From: Deinococcus multiflagellatus
GTDB taxonomy: Bacteria; Deinococcota; Deinococci; Deinococcales; Deinococcaceae
Direction of reading: 5' to 3'
Assembly: GCF_020166415.1 (NCBI RefSeq)
Contig: NZ_JAIQXV010000022.1
Coordinates: forward strand, 1 to 64,000
DNA: 64,000 nucleotides
In this document: positions 58,348-64,000 of the stretch, one piece after another
How the letters are laid out: each line of letters begins with the position of its first letter
Numbering within the stretch: position 1 is the first letter of the stretch
Notes under the pieces: generated by a model
What the model was told of the DNA's origin: nothing
The model's input: the letters and a program-made list of their open reading frames with translations, nothing else
The model's database searches: none
Program-made: the position numbers and the translations under genes

Positions 58348-58771
58348 CACCGTGCACTTCCAGTGCGCGCGCCGCTTCACGGTCATCGGTGTACTCGGCT
58401 GTCACGAGCAGAAACCGCTCTTCGAAGATGGCGATCTGCTCTGCCGTCGGCTCGAAGATGCGGGCATACTTGGACACCTTTCCTGGGTTGTAGCCATCAG
58501 CGCCTAAGGCATTCAGGCGCTGCGCCCACATCCGTTCCAGGTATTCCAATTCCGCCACATCGCTGGTGCGCTGCAAGATCACGAAGCGAAACGCCTCTGG
58601 GCCATATGCTTTGGCATCCCGCTGTAGCAACTTGTTATCCCAGTGACCTGTGTTGATGCTGCTACGGTGCGTGGCCAACCGCTGATCAAGGTTGACCGAA
58701 CTGCCGACGTAAATCTGCCCGGTGATCGTGTTCTCCACCGCGTAAACGCCCGAGTCGGGAATACGACTCAT
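58232..58771 (-). CDS. GIY-YIG endonuclease, 179 aa
   Basis: ATG 58771 starts MSRIPDSGVYAVENTITGQI with the GVY..YVGSS core (GVYAVENTITGQIYVGSSVN), LDQRLATHRSSINTG and a FRFVILQ strand with Glu in the following helix, all as in GIY-YIG nucleases. The C-terminal part is helical with a possible DNA-binding tail (RSIRAQLAQRHQEGMSSS). An ATG at 58840 would overlap the neighbouring HTH gene. It is probably a free-standing homing-type or defence nuclease. No intron is associated. Confidence 0.75.
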   Translation of the reverse strand: MSRIPDSGVYAVENTITGQIYVGSSVNLDQRLATHRSSINTGHWDNKLLQRDAKAYGPEAFRFVILQRTSDVAELEYLERMWAQRLNALGADGYNPGKVSKYARIFEPTAEQIAIFEERFLLVTAEYTDDREAARALEVHGVKRPTGGARWSTQKVRSIRAQLAQRHQEGMSSSSEAPA

Positions 58772-58805
58772 ATAGATACCTGCTTTGAGACGTAAGGCTG
58801 TGGCA

Positions 58806-59048
58806 TCAGCCTGCCTCAAGAACGTCCGAGATGTCATCAAAGCTGACGTTCAACTCTTGCAGGAGAGCGCTCATCAAGTGGAAATCGAATTTTACAGGCG
58901 GCTGGGCCCGCTCCCAATAGCCGTAACGCATCCGCGTCATGCCGATGCGCTTGGCCATCTCGGCTTGGGTGGTGATACCGGCCGCCAAACGAGCCTCGAT
59001 CAGCTTCGTCGGGTTCAACCGCCTTCGTATCGCCACGTTTCTAGTCAT
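58806..59048 (-). CDS. Small XRE/Cro-like regulator, 80 aa
   Basis: The HTH runs LIEARLAAGITTQAEMAKRI, GMTRMRYGYWERAQPPVKFD, in the standard XRE arrangement, and occupies nearly the full protein. It is divergent from a larger regulator gene, with three operator copies between them. This is the layout of a Cro/CI switch. The start overlaps the operator region with almost no leader, so the mRNA may be leaderless. Which of the two is the lytic regulator cannot be told from sequence. Confidence 0.75.
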   Translation of the reverse strand: MTRNVAIRRRLNPTKLIEARLAAGITTQAEMAKRIGMTRMRYGYWERAQPPVKFDFHLMSALLQELNVSFDDISDVLEAG

Positions 59049-59056
59049 ACCTCAAT

Positions 59057-59143
59057 GTAACGTGACGATACAAAAGAGGCAAGCGGGGCCACAACATCGT
59101 CACATCACGCGCCGTTTTGGTTGCTATTGTTACGTCACGTCAC
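59057..59143. promoter_or_regulatory. Three operators between the divergent regulator genes
   Basis: GTAACGTGACGATAC (59057-59071), ACATCGTCACATCAC (59094-59108, reverse orientation, 11/15 match) and GTTACGTCACGTCAC (59129-59143, reverse, 12/15) are spaced 37 and 35 bp apart, close to 3.5 helical turns. The trio recalls lambda OR. AT-rich promoter sequences should overlap them. Confidence 0.7.
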
Positions 59144-59185
59144 TACCGTGTGAATATGCGGTGAGCGGCCTCACCCGGAGAATTC

Positions 59186-59854
59186 ATGCCCAGAGCCAAG
59201 CGTCCCCAGCCAGAAGTCAGTGAATCCACGTCGCCGGGGCGTAAACGGGCGCCGCGTGGCGCCACCGTTACGCGGCCTCCAGTGGTCGAGACCGATGAGC
59301 AGCGCCGGCAGATGCTGGCGTGGCTGATTCAGGAAAACGGCGGCATGGGCGAGGTGGAGCGCAACAGCGGCGTCACCCGCGCCCATCTCAACCGAATGGT
59401 GCGCGGTGTGGAAAGCACGCCGAAAGGCCCGCGTGAGGTCAACCTGCTCGACGCTGGTCCCACCACGGTCACGGGGCTGCTGCGGGCGTTCGGCATGAGT
59501 TCCGAGAAGGCCTGGGAAATGTTCGGCATCCCGCTAGAGCGCCGCGCCACCTGGCGCAGCATGGAAGAACCCGGCGCCAGCGCGCCGGCCGGCGCGCTCT
59601 CGCATCTTGAACTCAGACACCTTCCCCTGCTGGGCGTGGTGTTTGCACCCGCCGGGCATGACCTGGTCGTGGTGATCGACGCGACGGCCGAGGGCGGCCT
59701 GCAGGTGGCCACCCTCGGCGAACAGCCCTATGTCTACCCGGCTGAAGCGGTCCCCAGCGGCGCCAGGGTCCGGGGCGGATTTGCAGGCGTGTCGTATTTC
59801 AGTGAACACAGCACGTCGCGGGCGGCCCAGAGCGACGGGTCATCCGGCAGATAG
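59186..59854 (+). CDS. HTH regulator, CI-type candidate, 222 aa
   Basis: ATG 59186 follows CGGAG. A basic leader is followed by an HTH-like segment (QMLAWLIQENGGMGEVERNS, GVTRAHLNRMVRGVESTPKG) and a C-terminal beta-rich half (LLGVVFAPAGHDLVVVIDAT, YVYPAEAVPSGARVRGGFAG). The latter resembles the oligomerisation fold of S24-type repressors, but the catalytic Ser-Lys pair is not visible, so RecA-style self-cleavage is unlikely. Its gene borders the triple operator. The 3' end overlaps a convergent small gene by 121 nt. Confidence 0.65.
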   Translation: MPRAKRPQPEVSESTSPGRKRAPRGATVTRPPVVETDEQRRQMLAWLIQENGGMGEVERNSGVTRAHLNRMVRGVESTPKGPREVNLLDAGPTTVTGLLRAFGMSSEKAWEMFGIPLERRATWRSMEEPGASAPAGALSHLELRHLPLLGVVFAPAGHDLVVVIDATAEGGLQVATLGEQPYVYPAEAVPSGARVRGGFAGVSYFSEHSTSRAAQSDGSSGR

Positions 59855-59961
59855 GCGTACAGAAATCCCCGTTCCTTCCGAATGACCGCGTCTGGTACGC
59901 GGCATTTGAAGTCGGAGAGCGCTTTAAAAGGTATTGGTGAAGCAAGGCGCAGCGCACTCAT
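59734..59961 (-). CDS. Small protein convergent with the regulator, 75 aa
   Basis: The protein MSALRLASPIPFKALSDFKC continues VPDAVIRKERGFLYAYLPDD and PSLWAARDVLCSLKYDTP, a realistic alpha/beta sequence. An operator-like site covers its start codon, and another lies 50 bp upstream, which supports a genuine promoter. It overlaps the end of the HTH regulator gene on the other strand, so each could depress the other. Function unknown. Confidence 0.5.
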   Translation of the reverse strand: MSALRLASPIPFKALSDFKCRVPDAVIRKERGFLYAYLPDDPSLWAARDVLCSLKYDTPANPPRTLAPLGTASAG

Positions 59962-60027
59962 ATCGCTACGTTAGGGCGCACCTTGCCCCTTGGCACACGT
60001 AGTTTGCGCTTTGTACCGTCGCGTCAC
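59960..60027 (-). promoter_or_regulatory. Two further operator copies
   Basis: ATATCGCTACGTTAG (59960-59974) matches 11 of 15 and GTACCGTCGCGTCAC (60013-60027) 12 of 15 positions of the operator in the same orientation. They flank the presumed promoter of the 59734-59961 gene. Confidence 0.5.
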
Positions 60028-60096
60028 CGCCACGTCAGCGCCACAGCATTATCACAAATCAGTCTAGACAACTTGAAGACAAAGGGAAGTGGGTGC

Positions 60097-60288
60097 TCAG
60101 CAGCCAGCGCAGGGGCCTGGGTCATTCATGGGACCGCTCCGGGGTGTCCGGGGGGTCGGTGGGAGAGGGGTCGGGGCGGGCATCACCGTTGCGGCAGGCT
60201 CACTGGGCGACGAAGTTGTCGTGCCAGTCGCGCCCGAGGGCGCGCAGGTCAAGAGGGCGACAGCGAGGACCAACAGGGATTTTTTCAT
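60097..60288 (-). CDS. Small secreted protein or lipoprotein, 63 aa
   Basis: MKKSLLVLAVALLTCAPSGA is a signal peptide. The LLTC segment approximates a lipobox, although Thr at -1 is unusual. The remainder is Pro/Thr-rich and ends GPCAGC. The ATG overlaps the stop of the upstream gene (ATGA), so translation is coupled. It may be tethered to the envelope, where the Lnt encoded elsewhere in the window could act if the lipobox is real. Confidence 0.55.
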   Translation of the reverse strand: MKKSLLVLAVALLTCAPSGATGTTTSSPSEPAATVMPAPTPLPPTPRTPRSGPMNDPGPCAGC

Positions 60289-61772
60289 AGGCTCAGATTT
60301 ACACGGCCAGGGGGGGGTGTAAATGTGTGACCCGACGTCACTTCGGCAACCAGCGCGGCCTTGAGCTCATCCCCTCTGGCCATCGCCACCAGCGAATCGA
60401 GCAGGGCCTTCCACGCGCCATCCGAATCATGCTCACCGGCCGCGAGCTGGGTCACGGCACGCGTCAGGGCGGCGAGCGACACCATCTTTTGGTCGCCCAG
60501 ATTCATGGCCTCAAGGGCTTGGTTGTAGCGGCCCCGGGTCTGGGAGTGCACCGTCTGAGGCCGCTTGCCTGCGAGCGCGCGGGCCTCCTGCTGACTGCCG
60601 GTATTACCGGGCAAACCAAGCACCCGGCCCTGCCAACGCACAGCGTTCCCGACGTGCAGGGGCACGCTCATGATGAGGTCACTGATCTCGGCCGGCGCGC
60701 CAGGCAGGTGAGCAATGAGCATGAACAGACCTGGCATCTCGCGCCGCAGCCACACGGCGAGCGGCCGGACGTGACTCATCCGGGCAAAGCCCCCGCGAAT
60801 GAGTGCCAGCGCCTGATGCGTGGGCTGCACGGGGCTGGCGCCCCCCACCCGCGCGGCGATCAGGAGCGCCCCGAGCATGACCTGCTGATCGGCGCCAATC
60901 GGCGTAATGGCGGCCAGCAGGGGAACCGCCTGCGCAGCGCCGCCGGGCTGCTGCAGCAGGCGGCAGACGCGCAACAGCCGGGCGTAGGTGGCGTAAGGCT
61001 CCTGGGTTGGCAGGGGCACTGGCCGCTGTGGGTCACGGATCGCCTCGGCCAGCTGAAGGTACAGGCTGGTGGGCGAGACTGCAGCCAGGGTCTCTTCCGC
61101 AAAGGGGAGGTCCAGCAGCGCGGACGCGATCAGGCCACGGGAGTCCCTGGGCGCCATGCGCCGCGCCGCGTCGTAGTCCCCCAGGCAGAAGTACACGTCC
61201 GCCTTGATGCCGTTGGCAAAATCCCGGCGTCGATCCGGCATGGGCAGCATGTTCATGACCTGCTGAATGGCGTTCACGTCCCCCTGACCCAACGCCGCCT
61301 TGACCCGTTCGTGCTCCAGCGCCACCAACTGCAGGCGCGCCGGCATCTGCAGGGCGGCGGTCAGCAGCCGCGCCGCGTGCAGCTGCGTCTGCGCCAGCGG
61401 TAGGTCATTGGAAACGGCGGCCGCCATCGCCACCGCGAAGGAGGCATTGGCGGCGTCGAACAGCGCCTCTTCGGTGGACCCGGCAGGCATGGTGTCGTGC
61501 GCCAGCGCCAGCACTTCGGCATGCCGGCCCAACTGCGACAGGGCCATCAATTGGGCGCCCCGGGACAGCCCACTGGGCGTCAGGGTGGCGAGCGCCTCTT
61601 CAATCAGGGCGGCGTCGCGGCTGGTGTTGATGGCCAGGACACGCAGGGCAGGTGTGCGGGCATCTAGAGGATTGAGAGTGGCCACCACCTCTCGCCAGTC
61701 AAGGGCGTTGAGGTCGGTGTCCCAGCGGCGGGGATCAAAGGACGGTTGCAGGACGACTTTCCGCAGGGTCAT
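60285..61772 (-). CDS. Helical-repeat (TPR-like) protein, 495 aa
   Basis: ATG 61772 (MTLRKVVLQPSFDPRRWDTD) is used; the longer frame crosses the operator region and contains the opposite gene's leader. The protein is almost all-helical, with repeated Ala/Leu-rich pairs (LIEEALATLTPSGLSRGAQL, ADVYFCLGDYDAARRMAP), resembling TPR or similar solenoids used in protein-protein signalling, for example in phage communication regulators. No HTH was found. Two operators lie about 95-140 bp upstream, shared with the rightward early genes. Confidence 0.65.
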   Translation of the reverse strand: MTLRKVVLQPSFDPRRWDTDLNALDWREVVATLNPLDARTPALRVLAINTSRDAALIEEALATLTPSGLSRGAQLMALSQLGRHAEVLALAHDTMPAGSTEEALFDAANASFAVAMAAAVSNDLPLAQTQLHAARLLTAALQMPARLQLVALEHERVKAALGQGDVNAIQQVMNMLPMPDRRRDFANGIKADVYFCLGDYDAARRMAPRDSRGLIASALLDLPFAEETLAAVSPTSLYLQLAEAIRDPQRPVPLPTQEPYATYARLLRVCRLLQQPGGAAQAVPLLAAITPIGADQQVMLGALLIAARVGGASPVQPTHQALALIRGGFARMSHVRPLAVWLRREMPGLFMLIAHLPGAPAEISDLIMSVPLHVGNAVRWQGRVLGLPGNTGSQQEARALAGKRPQTVHSQTRGRYNQALEAMNLGDQKMVSLAALTRAVTQLAAGEHDSDGAWKALLDSLVAMARGDELKAALVAEVTSGHTFTPPPGRVNLSL

Positions 61773-61865
61773 GGCTTGGCTGCCAGTCTCGCACGAATGA
61801 AAAGTCTCCCGCACATTAAAAGGTTGCGGCGTTAGGGGGGGTCCGGGGTGGAGCAGACCCTCTAT

Positions 61866-61910
61866 GTAACGTGAAGTTTCCATTTGACACTTAATGTAAC
61901 GCGACGTTAC
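61866..61910. promoter_or_regulatory. Operator pair in the divergent early control region
   Basis: GTAACGCGACGTTAC (61896-61910) is a perfect palindrome with GTAACG/CGTTAC arms. GTAACGTGAAGTTTC (61866-61880) is an imperfect copy 30 bp away. TTGACA at 61884-61889, between them, is an ideal -35 for rightward transcription, with the palindrome in the spacer. Binding would therefore block the early operon promoter. Confidence 0.7.
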
Positions 61911-61992
61911 TCTAAGAGCAAGCCAAAAGGCGCTCCCCCCACTCCAGATGCCTCGCAAGCAAATCCAGGGGGTGGGGGGAACTGGAGACAGC

Positions 61993-62442
61993 ATGCAGCA
62001 CAAACCGTCTGCGCGCAAGCCAAAACCCGACAGCCGCTTCCCCAAAATTCAGGCCACCCAGTGCGCCTGCTGCGGCATCGCCCTGCCCACCGGCGCAGGC
62101 TACGACGTGCCCCTGATCGGCGCGGTGGGCCCCAAGTGCGCCCTGAAGTTTGCCAGTTTCGCGGACGCTCTGGTCTGGGTCGAAGGGCGCAACGCCCGGG
62201 TCCAGGGTGGTGACCGCGTGGCCCACGTCGCGGCCCACAACGTGGTTGTCGGCCTGCGCAACCTGGGCATTGAGATCACGGCCGACGCGGCAGGCGTGCT
62301 GCACGTGGGGCGCCTGACGCGCAAGGCCAGCGACGTGGCCAGCACCTACAAGCGGGTGCGCGCCCGGTTCGAAGGGAACCTGCAGGCGGCGGTGACCGCC
62401 TATGGCCCCAGCATCGGAACCACGCGGGCGGTGGCGGCATGA
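61993..62442 (+). CDS. First early protein, zinc-finger-like start, 149 aa
   Basis: ATG 61993 follows TGGAG by seven bases; an in-frame ATG at 61948 lacks a site. A basic leader precedes CACCGIALPTGAGYDVPLIG and AVGPKCALKFASFADALVWV, which resembles a small zinc-stabilised hairpin. The second half is alpha/beta (VAAHNVVVGLRNLGIEITAD, STYKRVRARFEGNLQAAVTA). It is the first gene under the operator-controlled rightward promoter. Function unknown. Confidence 0.65.
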   Translation: MQHKPSARKPKPDSRFPKIQATQCACCGIALPTGAGYDVPLIGAVGPKCALKFASFADALVWVEGRNARVQGGDRVAHVAAHNVVVGLRNLGIEITADAAGVLHVGRLTRKASDVASTYKRVRARFEGNLQAAVTAYGPSIGTTRAVAA

Positions 62443-62717
62443 CCCGTCTCGACCGCCTGACCCGCCTGCGCTTCCTGGCCATGATCAGCGAACTGAGCGC
62501 CGACCCCTGCACCCCCGAGCGCGCCGCCCGTGCCCGGCGTGCTGACCGCATTGCCGCCGCATGGCGCGCCGAATACGAGTTGCAGCTGCGGACCGAACCC
62601 TGTGGGGTGTGTGGCCAGCCCGGCCGGGCAGAAACCGGCCTGTGCCAGCGCTGCCAGGAGAGCTCTGACCACGTCCAGGCCCAGGACTACGCGTTCTGGC
62701 GCGGCGGTGCAGCGTGA
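62439..62717 (+). CDS. Early zinc-ribbon protein, 92 aa
   Basis: The ATG overlaps the upstream stop (ATGA). An Arg-rich helix (MTRLDRLTRLRFLAMISELS, RAARARRADRIAAAWRAEYE) is followed by the ribbon EPCGVCGQPGRAETGLCQRC, a CxxC...CxxC site. Such small early proteins often modulate host polymerase or replication. That role is inferred from class and place. Confidence 0.65.
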   Translation: MTRLDRLTRLRFLAMISELSADPCTPERAARARRADRIAAAWRAEYELQLRTEPCGVCGQPGRAETGLCQRCQESSDHVQAQDYAFWRGGAA

Positions 62718-62992
62718 GTGCCCTGCGCTTTCTGACCCTGCTGCTGCGCGGCGAACTGGCCGTGATCAGCACCGCGCCCCTCGACCTCCTGGACCCGGAC
62801 CACGAACGCCTGGAGATCAACGCCACCTGGAACCGCGCCACGGGCGAAGGCCGCGTGATCACCAACATGAGCCGCCGCGTGGCCGCCGAGTTGCACACCG
62901 ACCTGTGCACCGTGGCTGCCCCGGCCCCCAGCACCCGGGCCTTCACCGCGCACCTCGGGGTGGCCGCCTACCGGCACGGCGGCAAGGCGTGA
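62714..62992 (+). CDS. Hypothetical early protein, 92 aa
   Basis: GTG 62714 overlaps the upstream stop (GTGA). The sequence begins MSALRFLTLLLRGELAVIST, a moderately hydrophobic helix, then an alpha/beta part (GRVITNMSRRVAAELHTDLC). It overlaps the next gene by four bases. No family recognised. Confidence 0.6.
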   Translation: MSALRFLTLLLRGELAVISTAPLDLLDPDHERLEINATWNRATGEGRVITNMSRRVAAELHTDLCTVAAPAPSTRAFTAHLGVAAYRHGGKA

Positions 62993-63600
62993 CCCGCCCC
63001 TCCCCTGCCCTGTTTCAGCCCAGCACCTGGTGCGTGGACCGGGTGCGCTGTCACGCCCCAGTGTCCGCCCAGTCCACCCACTGCCCGCGCTGCGGCGCGG
63101 TTCAAGCCCGCGAAGGAGGCCCCCCCATGACCCCGACCATCCCGATGCCCCTCACCCGCCGGCAAGCCGCTTTTCAGACCTGGGCGGCGCTGTACGACAC
63201 GCAGCGCGGCAGCCTCGCCGAGCGGCAGGCCTACCGCCAGCTGGGGCTGATCGAAGCCGACCGCCGTACCCGCGACCTGCCCGCCGGCTTTCCCTGCGAC
63301 GGCTGCCAGACCGAACTGGTCAAGGTCCCCGGCCTGTGCCGGCGCTGCCAGGACACCGCGCTGCCCAAGGCCCCGGGCACGCTGAGCGCCGGCCTGGGCA
63401 TGTTTCTGGTGCTGGGCGCTGCCGGGGCGATTGACGCGGTGCCCACGCTGGCAGACGTCACGGCGCAGATCTGGGCACTGCTGGCCATGGGCATGCTCCT
63501 GATTGTGCTGGGCGTGTGCCGGGCGGAGGAGGTCAAGGGCCGGCGCCAGCGGGTGCCGGCCCGCGCCGTGGCCCATCGCCCGCCCCTGGGAGTGGCGTGA
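62989..63600 (+). CDS. Early membrane protein with zinc-ribbon segments, 203 aa
   Basis: GTG 62989 overlaps the upstream stop; ATG 63127 has its own GGAGG, so two products are possible. The longer form adds WCVDRVRCHAPVSAQSTHCP RCG, split across a ribbon-like C..C...C..C. The common part has a helix-rich middle, a second ribbon (FPCDGCQTELVKVPGLCRRC), and then two hydrophobic helices (LSAGLGMFLVLGAAGAIDAV, IWALLAMGMLLIVLGVC). It ends in a basic tail. Zinc ribbon plus membrane anchor is an odd combination for an early protein. Confidence 0.6.
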   Translation: MTRPSPALFQPSTWCVDRVRCHAPVSAQSTHCPRCGAVQAREGGPPMTPTIPMPLTRRQAAFQTWAALYDTQRGSLAERQAYRQLGLIEADRRTRDLPAGFPCDGCQTELVKVPGLCRRCQDTALPKAPGTLSAGLGMFLVLGAAGAIDAVPTLADVTAQIWALLAMGMLLIVLGVCRAEEVKGRRQRVPARAVAHRPPLGVA

Positions 63601-63833
63601 CCCGCGCGCTCAACCACGCCCAGGCCCAGGGCCTGATGCGGGACGCGGCCCGGGTCAGTGGCCGCCCGGTGGCCGAGGTGTCGGCGGATCTGAGCCAGGG
63701 CGGGGTGCTCACCGGCCAGGGCGTGCTGCGCCGCAGCGGCGGGCGCTTCGTGTTGCGCCGGCCCTGCACGTGCCTGCGGGCCGGGGTGCCGGAGCTGTCC
63801 TGCCGGCAGTGCCGGGGCACGGGGCAGGCGTGA
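63597..63833 (+). CDS. Small early zinc-motif protein, 78 aa
   Basis: GTG 63597 overlaps the upstream stop (GTGA). A helical start (VTRALNHAQAQGLMRDAARV) with VAEVSADLSQGGVL is followed by RPCTCLRAGVPELSCRQCRG TGQA, again a CxC..CxxCxGxG site. The gene overlaps its downstream neighbour by four bases. Function unknown. Confidence 0.6.
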   Translation: MTRALNHAQAQGLMRDAARVSGRPVAEVSADLSQGGVLTGQGVLRRSGGRFVLRRPCTCLRAGVPELSCRQCRGTGQA

Positions 63834-64000
63834 AGCGCAGCGAGGTGATCCTCGGCGCGCTGCGCGCCGCCGAGCGGCCACTGACCCGGCGCGAGCTGGC
63901 CGAGCAGCTCACCCTGACCCCGGGGCAGTGCGGACAGGTGTTGACGCGCCTCATCGCGCGCCAGAAGGTGCAGCGCCGGGTCAATGCCCGACCGGACCAG
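63830..64000 (+). CDS. Winged-helix DNA-binding protein, cut by the window edge
   Basis: GTG 63830 overlaps the stop before it. The visible 57 codons read VKRSEVILGALRAAERPLTR, RELAEQLTLTPGQCGQVLTR and LIARQKVQRRV, a MarR/winged-helix pattern with wing at the end. The rest lies beyond 64000. It continues the rightward early operon. Confidence 0.65.
   Translation, partial: MKRSEVILGALRAAERPLTRRELAEQLTLTPGQCGQVLTRLIARQKVQRRVNARPDQ

Overview
The window is GC-rich, densely packed, and reads as most of a temperate tailed phage (prophage or phage-plasmid) carrying cargo genes. The composition and protein style resemble Deinococcus, but no ribosomal RNA or intact tRNA is present to prove the host, so this is an inference.

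Layout. (1) 1-29663, minus strand: one late operon read from right to left, with many 1-4 nt stop/start overlaps. It runs two terminase-small-like proteins, terminase large, portal, prohead protease-scaffold, decoration protein, major capsid, head-tail joining proteins, tube protein, a chaperone-like pair, an HK97-gp10-like protein, a 2165-residue tape measure, a tail hub candidate and fibre proteins with collagen-like and YadA-like repeats. An AT-richer block with its own terminator (15.2-17.3 kb) interrupts the tail genes just before the tape measure. (2) 29.8-37 kb, minus: accessory genes, including a ParB-methyltransferase fusion, an AlbA_2/Schlafen-type protein and a kinase-like fold protein. 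(3) 37-39.3 kb: wrecked insertion sequences (an IS5 remnant and two IS630-type elements) and a small exported protein. (4) 39.3-48.1 kb, minus: an apolipoprotein N-acyltransferase, then many small proteins (several zinc-ribbon-like), a replication-initiator candidate with iteron-like repeats inside its gene, and small genes upstream of it. (5) 48.2-56.3 kb: HAD phosphatase, a HigBA toxin-antitoxin pair with paired operators, a DUF4238 protein, a tyrosine integrase, a HEPN-like operon and an XRE-ImmA/IrrE operon. (6) 56.3-57.5 kb: no credible gene, but a tRNA-like fragment. (7) 57.5-64 kb: membrane proteins behind a duplicated promoter, a GIY-YIG nuclease, the lysogeny control region, and a rightward early operon that leaves the window.

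How it fits together. A 15-bp operator, GTAACGYGACGTTAC and variants, occurs at least seven times in three control regions (59.06-59.14, 59.96-60.03 and 61.87-61.91 kb). I infer one repressor governs a small Xre-like gene, a larger HTH regulator, a leftward two-gene unit and the rightward early operon. The ImmA/IrrE protein may relieve a repressor after DNA damage. The integrase, the internal origin and the late operon supply integration, replication and virions. HigBA, the HEPN pair, the AlbA_2 protein and DUF4238 look like stability or defence cargo.

The two most surprising points are the terminase large gene, whose frame is broken by a 5-nt offset and an amber codon exactly inside the Walker A motif, and the seven-site operator regulon. 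No lysis genes were seen. They may lie to the left.
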